Source of the DNA: Odiellus spinosus
Lineage: Eukaryota > Arthropoda > Arachnida > Opiliones > Phalangiidae
NCBI GenBank assembly: GCA_963920705.1
Contig: OY987227.1
Location: 24,719,935 to 24,783,934, forward strand
Direction: 5' to 3'
DNA length: 64,000 bases
This document shows positions 24,628-38,862 of this stretch, one piece after another. Within the stretch, counting starts at the first letter, position 1. Each line of letters starts with the position of its first letter. A program made the translations under genes and the position numbers. The notes beneath the pieces were generated by a model. That model was not told the origin of the DNA and made no database searches. It saw only the letters and a program-made list of their open reading frames with translations.

Positions 24628-25252
24628 GTTTAGATATGACCTATATAGTCCCGATCTGTTCCTCAGTTTAGATATGTCCTATAGTTCAGATCTCTTCCAC
24701 AGTTTAGATATGTCCCATAGTCCAGATCTGTTCCACAGTTTAGATATGTCCCATAGTCCAAATCTGTTCCACAGTTTAGATACGTCCCATAGTCCAGATC
24801 TGTTCCACAGTTTAGATATGTCCTATAGTCCAGATCTGTTCCACAGTTTAGATATGTCCTATAGTCCAGATCTGTTCCACAGTTTAGATATGTCCCATAG
24901 TCCAGATTTGTTCCACAGTTTAGATGTGTCCTATAGTCCAGATCTATTCCACAGTTTAGATATGTCCCATAGTCCAGATCTGTTCCACAGTTTAGATATG
25001 TCTTATAGTCCAGATCTGTTCCACGGTTTAGATATGTCCCATAGTCCAAATCTGTTCCACAGTTTAGATACGTCCCATAGACCAGATCTGTTCCACAGTT
25101 TAGATATGTCCCATAGTCCAGATCTGTTCCACAGTTTAGATATATCCTATAGTCCAGATCTGTTCCACAGTTTAGATATGTCCCATAGTCCAGATCTGTT
25201 CCACGGTTTAGATATGTCCTATAGTCCAGATCTGTTCCACAGTTCAGACATG
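24628..25252 (+). repeat. 36-bp minisatellite, about 17 units
   Basis: The unit is 36 bp, with TTTAGATATGTCCCATAG followed by TCCAGATCTGTTCCACAG. Because 36 is a multiple of three, a 247-codon frame (24593-25336) stays open on + and a 128-codon frame on minus. On + the peptide repeats SPDLFHSLDMSH. The variation between units falls at positions that change residues as readily as not (D/N, M/T/V/I, S/G, H/Y), which argues against selection for a protein. I call it a minisatellite, with a low-probability alternative of a repeat-protein exon. Confidence 0.9.
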
Positions 25253-26414
25253 TCCAAATGTGTTTTACAATTTAGATGCCTTATAATGCTGCAGTCGAAC
25301 GCTATCCATTCCTGGAATTTCACACGCTTCTCCTGAAGGGTTGGTTTATACTATAGTCTTAAGGCAGGTGGTGTCCTTGATGGAATCGAATGAAATAAAC
25401 TCTACTGCGCATGACCAAAGCGACCTTTACTCTATCGCTTCTTAACCTTCTATTAGTAATTCCCCCACCATTTTATTTAAATTTGTTCTAATATTTACCA
25501 CCATTTTGTTAATTGAAACTTCCCACGAACTAAAATATATCAAAAATTCAATTTCAATTAAACTTAAATCAATTAATTATTATGTTCTCAAAAGAAACAA
25601 CTATCTTTAACCTCGAATGTTAAAGTTTCAAGACCAATTGTTCAGCGAAGAACTTGAAATAGTTTTTGAACTTAAAACTAAATTGCATTAATAATTTAAA
25701 ATTCGTTTAATCAAGAACTAATTAACGAAGTACCCTTGAAAGAATCGTATACGTTTAAAAATAACTGGTATTTGCTTTCACGCTTCGCTTTTCCTCCTTG
25801 AGTTCTTTTAAACCGTGAATCTTACCACATTGCATCATTTCTCTTTCGAAAACTCGAAAAGCCGCTTTCGAGTTGCGAGCTACTCATCTCTCGTAATTAA
25901 TTTCGGCCCCAAATGAGTTAAAGGATGGTTTTTCTTCTCGGGATTTTAATTAATTTTTATTTTTTGGCTCGCGTAAGTTACATTAGCTAATTGAGAAGCG
26001 AAAGAATGTATTTCAAAAACCTTTAAAACGTTTTTTTGTTTTCGTACATTGGTATGAAGTATACGAACACATAAAATTATTCTCCAACTTTTCAAAACTC
26101 CTACGCCGAATAGTAAAATTGTAATATTTTTAGATACAAGTTTAGTTTTTTTTTTTTTTTTTTTCATGAAACGTAGAAACTGTGTTTGCGTTCAAGATAT
26201 GTTTGTAAGGACTACTTATTTTCCATGAATTTTATCATTGTGTATCAGTGCGCGTCAACTTTTCCCCATTTTACCATCTCCTCTTGAATTACAAGAGTAA
26301 TGAAACATATCATTTTAGATTCCCCCCGAAAATTGGATTAACAATTAAAATAAGAAGGAATGTTTAACCTCTTGACCTTCGAGATTACGAAGAAACGCTT
26401 ATATTCAGTGGAAG
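25253..26414. other. AT-rich non-coding stretch
   Basis: No gene or RNA is supported. It has A/T-rich runs and a T run near 26147-26164. A 73-codon minus-strand frame (25946-26167) begins in the T run and is not convincing. Confidence 0.6.
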
Positions 26415-26753
26415 CAGAAGTAGATGAAACCCTCCTTTGAAGTCTATTACTCCCGGGTCTTGCCTACCCCTCTCTGTATGGGTTAGTTTCAAAAAGCGCG
26501 ATTCGTACGCCTCCTAACGGTAGATATTTGCGGAGCGGGAGTTCGTCGAGCGAATATCTCTAGCAGCCTCGGAGTTCGTCAAAAAAACGTCGTCGTTTGT
26601 GGAGAGATAGAATTTCCAATTTTCCGTAGACAGGGGGGTATGAAGTAGGACCCCCTCCGATCTCGTAAAATTGTGAATTTTACCCATACAGAGAGAAGCG
26701 CTATATCGAACATTAGAGTAGTAGACTTCAAAGGAGGGTTTCATCGGCTTCTG
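26415..26753 (-). mobile_element. MITE copy 4 (339 bp)
   Basis: Same family, minus orientation. It starts CAGAAGTAGATGAAACCC (two changes in the terminal repeat) and ends GGGTTTCATCGGCTTCTG. A perfect 7-bp target-site duplication, GTGGAAG, lies at 26408-26414 and 26754-26760. It has no transposase. Confidence 0.95.
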
Positions 26754-30111
<3,358 letters not shown>

Positions 30112-30447
30112 CAGAAGCCGATGAAACCCTCCTTTGAAGTCTACTACTCCAATGTTCCATATAGCGCTCCTCTCTGTATGGGTAAAATTCACAATTTTAC
30201 GAGTTAGAAGGGGTCCTACTTCATCCCCCCTGTCTACGGAAAATTGGAAATTCTCTCTCTCCACAAACGACGACGTTTTTGGACGAACTCCAAGGCTGCT
30301 AGAGATATTCGCTCGACGAACTCCCGCTCCGAAAACATCTACCGTTAGGAGGCGTACGAATCGCGCCTTTTGAGAATAACTCATACAGAGAGGGGTAGAC
30401 AAGACCAGGGAGTAATAGACTTCAAAGGAGGGTTTCATCGGCTTCTG
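30112..30447 (+). mobile_element. MITE copy 5 (336 bp)
   Basis: Same family, in the same orientation as copy 1. It starts CAGAAGCCGATGAAACCC and ends GGGTTTCATCGGCTTCTG. A perfect 7-bp target-site duplication, ATAGGGC, lies at 30105-30111 and 30448-30454. The 157-codon minus-strand frame through it (29965-30438) is an accident of the inverted repeats and flanking DNA. Confidence 0.95.
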
Positions 30448-31030
30448 ATAGGGCTATCAGAGTGATTTTTGTATGGTTCGGGAACTCGAGGAAATACTCG
30501 TGTAGGAGAGAGGGAGATCTAAAAGTAATTAATAATCGCTTGCTTGATGGAACAGATATTATATCCCTAAAAAATTTCCTTAACTAAATAAATGAACGGG
30601 CGCCTTTTTTTCTCTATTGTTTCGCTTGACTCTTTTTTACTAGCTGATCGACTCCTAGAGACGGTCAAGGAAAAATTTGCCAATCAATTAATGATTGCAT
30701 TTTTTCATCCAGTTTCGATATTATCTAAGCTTCGTTCGTACTATACTTTCCTTAAACATTATGTCATTATACCATTCAGACTTAAATTTGGTGCAACAAT
30801 TTCGATGACTCAAATTATAGGTTATTTTTTATGCATTATTTAGTCCATTTTCTTCCTATTTAGAATGATTAAAATTTGATCCATATCAATGTATTAGCTT
30901 AGCAAATTTCATTCTAATATTTCAATAGGATATTTTCCTCGTGAAAGATGTTTGAATTCGGCAAAAAAGGGAGAGATTTAAAAAAGGGAAGGGGTGTAAC
31001 TTCTGGCCATTTCGCCACATTTACCTAATT
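30448..31030. other. AT-rich non-coding stretch
   Basis: An 83-codon + frame (30592-30843) is present without a known domain and with no coding signature that I can point to. Otherwise nothing is seen. Confidence 0.5.
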
Positions 31031-31490
31031 TTTTCTAACTTTCCCAACCTTTCACCAACCTTTTTCTAACCCTTTCCAGATCCCTTCCTTTTTCCAATAT
31101 CTCTCCAACTTCTTTCGAATTTCTTTCCAACTTCTTTCCAACCCTTTCAAACCTTTATCAGCTTCTATCCAACCTTTTTCAAAGTTCTTTGAAACCCTTT
31201 CCCTTTTTCCACCTTCTTTCCAATATCTCTCCAACTTCTTTTGAATTTCTTTCCAACTTCTTTCCAACTTCTTTCCAACCCTTTATCAGCTTCTATCCAA
31301 CCTTTTTCAAAGTTCTTTGAAACCCTTTCCCTTTTTCCACCTTCTTTCCAATATTTCCCCTTTTTCCAACTTCTTTCCAACCTTTCCCCTTTTTCTAACT
31401 CCTTTCCAACCACTTTTACACATTTTTTCCAACTCCATTCCAACCTCTTTTAAGCCTTTTCCATAACCTCGTTAGGCTCTTTCCATCTTT
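31031..31490 (+). repeat. Polypyrimidine tract of degenerate CTTTCCAAC repeats
   Basis: The + strand is nearly all C/T with scattered A, built from TTTCCAAC/CTTTCCAACTT motifs. A larger block beginning GCTTCTATCCAACC at 31161 is repeated at 31289 (128-bp offset). The minus-strand Lys/Glu/Trp-rich frames of up to 92 codons are by-products. The tract ends about 120 bp before the Sushi exon's acceptor, so it lies in the preceding intron. Confidence 0.85.
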
Positions 31491-31591
31491 TCCAATATTT
31501 TGAATAATAACCGATACAAATACGTGTACGAAGTATAATATTGTTATGAATATATATATACAAATTTGAAAAATAATAACATATTTGTCTT

Positions 31592-31608
31592 TTTTTCTTT
31601 TTCTGTAG
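31592..31608 (+). other. Splice acceptor of the Sushi exon
   Basis: The sequence TTTTTCTTTTTCTGTAG is a near-ideal polypyrimidine tract plus AG, immediately before the open Sushi frame. The donor at 31730 (GTAAAT) is also close to consensus. Confidence 0.8.
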
Positions 31609-31729
31609 AGATCAAGTCATGTCCTCACCCGTCTGTTCCTTTGTACTCCAGCGTAACACTGTCCAACGAGTCGAGAAATCCGACTTCTACGGCCACTTAC
31701 TCTTGCGACGATGGATACGAGCTTTTTGG
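31609..31729 (+). CDS. Exon encoding the first half of a Sushi/CCP domain (partial gene)
   Basis: A 121-nt exon is bounded by an acceptor (pyrimidine-rich TTTTTCTTTTTCTGTAG ending at 31608) and a donor (GG|GTAAAT at 31730). It enters in phase 1 (31609-31610 complete a codon) and leaves in phase 2. The 39 full codons begin IKSCPHP and end ATYSCDDGYELF followed by a split Gly codon. This matches the Sushi (CCP/SCR) consensus: first Cys with nearby prolines, then Y-x-C-x-x-G-Y-x-L-x-G. As known for the family, CCP domains begin after phase-1 introns and are often split after the second base of the conserved Gly codon, exactly as here. Such domains are extracellular and mediate protein binding in complement-like factors, selectin-like receptors and similar proteins. 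The second half (the C-x3-G-x-W and final Cys) was not found downstream in this window, so the next exon is probably far away. The specific gene cannot be named. Confidence 0.85.
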
Positions 31730-33370
31730 GTAAATACTCTTTTTATATACGCTTGTATACGTATATATAAATATATATACAGGCATCTTTTTCGCTTCAG
31801 TCTTTCGTTAAATCCTCCTCACTGTTTCTCTCGCACGGCACGCTGTTCCCAGTTCCGTGCCGGGCATTTCCTCGTTTTCCACCCGTTATTTCCATAAATT
31901 TGCTCAATCTGAGCGTGAGTAATGCGATGCGAGAGAACCTTACGCGTCGCGTGCCAAACGACAGGGTCAAACTACCTTCACAAATGTTACAAAAGGTATA
32001 GAAAACGTATTTGAAAGATATTTCAATCTTTCGTCATTCACCCACACTTTGATTATTATTAGAAAAAAAAAAAAATAGCTCGAGCGTAAAATAATTTTAA
32101 AATGATTTAAATTAAAATTTTCAACTGTTTGAAAAAAGAGGCGGGACCACTTTGCCTAAGTTACGCGCTTCTGTGCATGAATTAAGCCAATGATAACTGG
32201 TGACGTTCATTCAGTTTCAAAATGGACCTCCATAACCAAAAATATGATACAAAATTGCAAATTAAAGCCTTCTTGGGAAGTTACTCCAAGGGCATTGAAG
32301 AGATATACTCTTGATCAAGATCATTGACATGTCGGGCGTAAAAATGTGGGTGTTTCCGCGCCCTCCTATATCAACCCACATGAGTTTCTTCATTTGGGGA
32401 AGTATTTCTACATGGATAGATGGGCATTCATAGTCTCTGCTTGGATTATATGCTTAATTAAAAGTAATATAAGCCAGGTTGTTTTAAGAAGGGATATTCT
32501 ATCTTCCGCTCATTGGCATATTTACAAGATGGTCCCTTCAAATTGCGTGGGAGGATGCTGGCTATAGTATCAACTTATACTACACTTTTATGTAGAGACT
32601 CGAGGAGGAGGGAGATAGACACATTTCATGATATATACCGTGATACCTGTGTGAATGCGGCTTTATGTACAAGGAAAGAGAGAGAGATCGAGAAATGAAG
32701 GGCTGCGGGTGTTGTTCCACCTTCTCCTCTAATATCCAACATCTCGTCGCTCGGTGGGATGATGCTATAGAGGTTAAAAATGGTTTAGAGGTCTTTTGTC
32801 CCCTGCACTGGAACGCTGTGAGATGCTATTAACATATTAAAGGCGTAATAATTCACGCATTCTTTGGTAATTAAAGGGACTTGGCGCTCGGACGAGGTTG
32901 AAGGAGGAGAAGAAGAAGCTGAGCGCCAGAAGATGTTTCTAGCATATTTTTCTTCTCTCATCTTTCTCCTCTCGCTCTTCTCCCATCTCTCCTCCTGGAT
33001 GAAAAGTTGTAACGCATTTTTGATGTTTCAAATTCTTGGCCTTCTCTCTCTCTTTCTCTCTACACGAGTTTGAGGTCGTCAGTTTTCTCAGTTTTCTGAC
33101 TCATTGATCAGACAGAAAGATGAGATGAGGGTGAGAGGTGGCTCTCGTATACGTGGGATGTAAGAGGGTCACCACTTAATTAAGACAGCGTCTCTTCCTC
33201 TACCCCCATCGTCCGTATAGGAAACTTTCCCGGGGCCAGAATTTTACAGGGAAAGCCTTATTCTAACTTAAAAGATTAATTTTCTGAGAGAAATTAATTT
33301 TTAAGACTTTTCCGTTTCAACAGATATTTAACGAAGTTCCTTCTATTCGTCTGAAACAACGCCCTAATCT
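31730..33370. other. Intron or intergenic stretch after the Sushi exon
   Basis: I looked for the missing half-domain and did not find a C-x3-G-x-W motif in an open frame after an AG. The segment TGCGTGGGAGGATGCTGG near 32553 has the wrong spacing. The segments 32188-32220 and 32462-32533 resemble parts of 22975-23020 and 8945-9025 respectively. An AG/GAA-rich patch occurs near 32885-32940 and CT-rich patches near 32950-33065. Confidence 0.5.
32462..32533. repeat. Diverged dispersed repeat, copy 2
   Basis: Counterpart of 8945-9025: AATATAAGCC, then TTTTAAGAAGGGATAT, then GCTCATTGGC and TTTACAAGATGGTCCC in the same order. Class unknown. Confidence 0.5.
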
Positions 33371-33574
33371 ATTAGATGCTGGCATTCGCCAGCATCTGTT
33401 ATTCCTAGCTCTAGTTTTCCGTAGACGGCTAGCAGCTCCTTTGTTTGGGCTGTATTAACTCCAATGGGGAAATAACATGGGCTGCCAAGATCCGAGATTC
33501 TTATACATTAGGGAAGCTCAAAAATCATGGGATTACCCATGACGCTTTTTTTGATACACGTTAAAGTTCAGTGT
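33371..33574 (+). repeat. 204-bp direct repeat bracketing the large array, left copy
   Basis: Begins ATTAGATGCTGGC and is identical to 57801-58004 except at four positions (two in the hairpin loop, one near 33530, one near 33555). The first bases form a 10-bp perfect stem, AGATGCTGGC/GCCAGCATCT, with a 4-nt loop. Near the right end TCATGGG/CCCATGA forms a second stem of 7 bp. About 320 bp of unrelated sequence separates this copy from the array. It has no coding frame. Confidence 0.95.
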
Positions 33575-33892
33575 GTCTGTAACTAGCGTCGCCGATTACC
33601 CCGGCCTATCTATAATTTAGAAGATCTTTGTTTACCTTTTTTTGAGTGATTTCGTTTAATCTTATGTCGATATGTGTGCTTTTGACCTTTTTTTTCCCCA
33701 ATCAGACTTTAATATAAAGTAAAATAAATTTTAAATCTATGTTATACAGAATGGTCGCTCGCTTTGTACGCGTTGAAATTACGGTTGCCTCTAGCTAGTG
33801 CATAAACGCCCATAGAGTATTTGCACAGCCCGCTTAGACAACCCGCTTAGGCAAAAAAGGCTATAGCTTCAAGCTCTATCATTGCTATGAAC
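33575..33892. other. Unique spacer between left 204-bp repeat and array
   Basis: AT-rich spacer without open frames of note. Near its right end, CCCGCTTAGACAACCCGCTTAGGC shows a short tandem CCCGCTTAG duplication (about 33829-33852). No equivalent spacer exists on the right side of the array. Confidence 0.6.
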
Positions 33893-35423
33893 GTCACCCC
33901 TACCGTGTCACCCCAGTAATATTAATATTATGTATAGCCAAACCTCCGTGTCACCCCTACCGTGTCACCCCAGTATTATTCATATTAGAAATACATTATC
34001 AATAATAATAATAAAATCACAATTTAAGGTGCTAACAAGATGGTCAAGCCCATAAGTATAGCCAAACCTCCGTGTCACCCCAGTATTATTAATATTAGAA
34101 ATACATTATACATAATAATAATAAAATCACAATTTAGGATGATAACAAGATGGTCAAGCCCATAAGTATAGCCAAACCTCCGTGTCACCCCTACCGTGTC
34201 ACCCCTACCTTGTCACCCCTACCGTGTCACCCCTACCTTGTCACCCCTACCTTGTCACCCCTACCTTGTCACCCCTACCGTGTCACCCCAGTAATATTAA
34301 TATTATGTATAGCCAAACCTCCGTGTCACCCCTACCGTGTCACCCCTACCGTGTCACCCCTACCTTGTCACCCCTACCGTGTCACCCCTACCTTGTCACC
34401 CCTACCGTGTCACCCCTGTAATATTAATATTATGTATAGCCAAACCTCCGTGTCACCCCTACCGTGTCACCCCAGTATTATTAATATTAGAAATACATTA
34501 TCAATAATAATAATAAAATCACAATTTAGGATGATAACAAGATGGTTAAGCCCATAAGTATAGCCAAACCTCCGTGTCACCCCTACCTTGTCACCCCTAC
34601 CGTGTCACCCCTACCTTGTCACCCCTACCGTGTCACCCCAGTAATATTAATATTATGTATAGCCAAACCTCCGTGTCACCCCTACCGTGTCACCCCTACC
34701 TTGTCACCCCTACCGTGTCACCCCTACCTTGTCACCCCTACCGTGTCACCCCAGTAATATTAATATTATGTATAGCCAAACCTCCGTGTCACCCCTACCG
34801 TGTCACCCCAGTATTATTAATATTAGAAATACATTATCAATAATAATAATAAAATCACAATTTAGGATGATAACAAGATGGTCAAGCCCATAAGTATAGC
34901 CAAACCTCCGTGTCACCCCTACCGTGTCACCCCTACCTTGTCACCCCTACCGTGTCACCCCTACCTTGTCACCCCTACCGTGTCACCCCAGTAATATTAA
35001 TATTATGTATAGCCAAACCTCCGTGTCACCCCTACCGTGTCACCCCAGTATTATTAATATTAGAAATACATTATCAATAATAATAATAAAATCACAATTT
35101 AGGATGATAACAAGATGGTCAAGCCCATAAGTATAGCCAAACCTCCGTGTCACCCCTACCTTGTCACCCCTACCGTGTCACCCCAGTAATATTAATATTA
35201 TGTATAGCCAAACCTTCGTGTCACCCCTACCGTGTCACCCCTACCTTGTCACCCCAGTATTATTAATATTAGAAATACATTATCAATAATAATAATAAAA
35301 TCACAATTTAGGATGATAACAAGATGGTCAAGCCCATAATATAGCCAAACCTCCGTGTCACCCCTACCTTGTCACCCCTACCGTGTCACCCCAGTAATAT
35401 TAATATTATGTATAGCCAAACCT

Positions 35424-37554
35424 TTAGTCGGCTTGGTACATCAGACTAAAGCATATTCATCGCTAAATAAATTAAATTTTAAAAAAGGGGACTACGCCCG
35501 ACTATATACTCAACTTCGAAATCAAGACTGGAGTAGAGTTCTCCATTGCACTGATGTAAATATTGCTGTAGAATTAATGGAAGACATCTTAGATACCAAT
35601 ATGCGGCTTTGCATACCAATAGGAGGTCAATCAAATCAAAAATACCCTTACTGGTTCTCAAAAGAACTACGAACGATTTTAAGAAGGAAGCAGTATTATC
35701 ATAGGAAATACAAAAGAACCAAAAATTTACCTGATCTTCAACACTTTAAATCACTACGTAAGGAAGCTCAGATCCAGTTAAGAAAGGACCGTAAGTCTCA
35801 TGGTCAAAATGTTGTCAAAGAAATCATAGAAAAACCTGACAAACTATGGCGTTATAGCAGCGAAAGATTGAAACCTGGGGATAGGAATAAAATCATAATA
35901 CAAGACTCTAATGGTAACCATATTACTAATGAAACTTGTATAGCCGAAAGGTTTCGTGACCACCTATCGAACACTACGGTTGAAGTTGAAGATGAAAATT
36001 TTATTCCAAGAATAGAGAAGGATACTCAGTATCCCTTTACCAAACTTCAAATAACGGGAAAGGACGTTTATGAAGCCATAAAAAAGCTTAAGCCTAAAAA
36101 ATCCACAGGACCAGACAATATCCCAGCATTTATTGTCAAAGGTTGCTCTGAAATATTTTTACCACTATTAGTCTACATTTTTAACTTATCCTTATCATCT
36201 GGTGTATTTCCGGAAGTCTGGAAAAAGTCAATAGTTGTTCCTATCTTCAAAAAAGGACATAAGGGAGTTATAACAAATTATCGCCCAATATCCCTTATTT
36301 CGATTTTTTCTAAAATTTTTGAAATTATCCTACACAACCATTTAAATCGTTGGTTTAAACCCATGCTGTGCAATAAACAACATGGCTTCTGTGAAAAACG
36401 ATCGACTAGTACTAACCTAATAAGCTTCCTAAACTATACCGCCCCTCGTATTGAGGACCAAAAACAGGTTGACTGTATCCTTATGGATTTGAGCAAGGCC
36501 TTCGATCGTATGGATCATCGGATACTTCTTCAAAAGTTGGAACTATACGGTCTTGGAGGCACTCTCCTTATGTGGATTAAGAGTTACCTATCTAAAAGAG
36601 AAAATAAAGTGAAAGTTAATAATATACTTACCGAGGTGGTCTTTGAATCCACAAGGGGTGTTCCACAGGGGTCTTCGTTAGGTCCGTTGCTGTTTGTCAT
36701 CTTCCTGAACGACCTGTTTCTCACTGTAAAGCCCGATACAGAAATCGAAGCATTTGCTGATGACAATAAGTTATTTAAAGAAATCAGGAACATTGAAGAT
36801 TGTGTTAAACTTAATGACGAACTAAAAAATATAAACAATTGGGGCATTTCGAACAAATTACCACTTAATGCTATTAAAACTTTTGTGATCAGTTATAGCC
36901 GCAAAACTAACAGGCTTAACTACGAGTATAAGATTTCGAGCGATATTATCGCGAGAAAGAATGAAATAGTTGATCTTGGAGTTTTGTTAGATAGCAAATT
37001 ATATCTTAACAATCATATTGAAAAAACTAGATCTGATTGCCTCAAAAGACTTTACAAAATACTTAAAATCGCTAGAAATTTGAATAGTCCATTGATTTTT
37101 CTTAGATTATACGTGGCGATCGTACGAACTAAACTTGAATATGGATGTTTGATTTGGGGGGATAGCTCAGCCACTAGCATTAATAGCGCCGAACGAATTC
37201 AGCGAAAGTTTATTGAGCTCTACCATACGTACTTCATGAAAAATTCATTGTACGGTTATGAAATTATTTTAAAAAAACTAAAACTAGAATCAATTAGAAC
37301 GCGACTTATGAATAGCGAAATTAAGTTAATACATAATATTATTCATAATCGTATAGACTGTTCAGATTTCCTAAAGTATGTCGATATCAGAATTCCTCAA
37401 AAAAAATACGCGAAACTATGAAGTTTTCTATGTTAAAGGCAAACAACGACTAAATACTCTGAAACGTGCCCAAGTAGTGTGTAACGAGACTAGTAAATCC
37501 CTTGACATTTTTTCTGCTAGGATTAATCGCCAAATTTTAAATTGTAAATTTTAA
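35424..37554 (+). pseudogene. LINE reverse transcriptase, truncated and frameshifted
   Basis: The product would copy LINE RNA into DNA at a nicked target. Seen in order are a basic pre-RT region (about 35640-35870, many K/R); RT motifs KKSTGPDNIP (about 36095-36124), NYRPISLIS (about 36278-36303), LMDLSKAFD (36480-36506, first catalytic Asp) and GVPQGSSLGPLL (36657-36692); and AFADDNKLF (36750-36776), where FADD stands in place of the commoner YADD. A C-terminal region follows. The frame is open from within the array (35355), but the first about 23 codons are satellite sequence, so no native start exists. It stops at 37419-37421. Just before, eight A at 37399-37406 look like a one-base slip, because another frame then continues with a typical LINE C-terminus (LNTLKRAQVVCNETSKSLDI) to a stop at 37552-37554. 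The endonuclease domain is absent. Not functional as it stands. Confidence 0.92.
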
Positions 37555-37765
37555 ACTTTCAAAATTTTAATCTTAAACATTATTATTTTAGGCTGCATAT
37601 TTATTTATTTAGTTATTTATTTATTTATTTATTTATTTATTATTTCTCTACTTACTTTATTGTATTTGTTAAACTTTAATTTATTATTAATGTAAAATAT
37701 GACTTAATTTAAACCTGTACTCCTATAAAAAATGCCACCTGGCACGTTGTTGTACAGGTAATAAA

Positions 37766-37790
37766 ATTGAATTGAATTGAATTGAATTGA
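37766..37790 (+). repeat. (ATTGA)5 tail of the LINE
   Basis: Five perfect ATTGA units follow GTACAGGTAATAAA, marking the 3' end of the element; the array linker resumes at once. Such short tandem tails are typical of LINE clades that do not use poly(A). Confidence 0.85.
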
Positions 37791-38862
37791 ATAAAATCAC
37801 AATTTAGGATGATAACAAGATGGTTAAGCCCATAAGTATAGCCAAACCTCCGTGTCACCCCTACCTTGTCACCCCTACCGTGTCACCCCTACCTTGTCAC
37901 CCCTACCGTGTCACCCCAGTAATATTAATATTATGTATAGCCAAACCTCCGTGTCACCCCTACCGTGTCACCCCAGTATTATTAATATTAGAAATACATT
38001 ATCAATAATAATAATAAAATCACAATTTAGGATGATAACAAGATGGTCAAGCCCATAAGTATAGCCAAACCTCCGTGTCACCCCTACCTTGTCACCCCTA
38101 CCGTGTCACCCCAGTAATATTAATATTATGTATAGCCAAACCTTCGTGTCACCCCTACCGTGTCACCCCTACCTTGTCACCCCAGTATTATTAATATTAG
38201 AAATACATTATCAATAATAATAATAAAATCACAATTTAGGATGATAACAAGATGGTCAAGCCCATAATATAGCCAAACCTCCGTGTCACCCCTACCTTGT
38301 CACCCCTACCGTGTCACCCCAGTAATATTAATATTATGTATAGCCAAACCTCCGTGTCACCCCTACCGTGTCACCCCTACCTTGTCACCCCTACCGTGTC
38401 ACCCCAGTAATATTAATATTATGAATAGCCAAACCTCCGTGTCACCCCTACCGTGTCACCCCAGTATTATTAATATTAGAAATACATTATCAATAATAAT
38501 AATAAAATCACAATTTAGGATGATAACAAGATGGTCAAGCCCATAAGTATAGCCAAACCTCCGTGTCACCCCAACCGTGTCACCCAGTAATATTAATATT
38601 AGAAATACATTATCAATAATAATAATAAAATCACAATTTAAGGTGCTAACAAGATGGTCAAGCCCATAAGTATAGCCAAACCTCCGTGTCACCCCTACCG
38701 TGTCACCCCTACCTTGTCACCCCTACCGTGTCACCCCAGTAATATTAATATTATGTATAGCCAAACCTCCGTGTCACCCCTACCGTGTCACCCCAGTATT
38801 ATTAATATTAGAAATACATTATCAATAATAATAATAAAATCACAATTTAGGATGATAACAAG

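Larger units (their letters stand above)
35424..37790 (+). mobile_element. 5'-truncated non-LTR retrotransposon (LINE), Jockey/CR1-like
   Basis: Unique 2.37-kb sequence inserted in the array. The left junction falls after GTATAGCCAAACC(T) at 35423/35424; the right side ends in five tandem ATTGA units (37766-37790) directly before AATAAAATCAC of a linker. It codes for the linker region and reverse transcriptase of a LINE but lacks the apurinic-type endonuclease normally upstream, so it is 5'-truncated, as is usual for target-primed insertion. No target-site duplication is visible, and the two junctions lie in different parts of the array unit, which implies a small target deletion or later array rearrangement. 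The 3' untranslated part has a (TTTA)n run near 37608-37643. A short tandem 3' tail instead of poly(A) favours a CR1/L2/I-type element. Confidence 0.93.

Noticed and set aside
24593-25336. 247-codon repeat protein (SPDLFHSLDMSH cycle)
   Set aside because: The unit is a multiple of three, so openness is expected by chance; changes between units are not biased to silent positions, and the opposite strand is open too.
31052-31443. Lys/Glu/Trp-rich minus-strand frames
   Set aside because: They are the complement of a low-complexity polypyrimidine tract.
32513-32570. Second half of the Sushi domain (C…G…W motif)
   Set aside because: Cysteine, glycine and tryptophan codons occur but with wrong spacing (C-x2-G-x-W), and there is no acceptor in the right phase or terminal cysteine.
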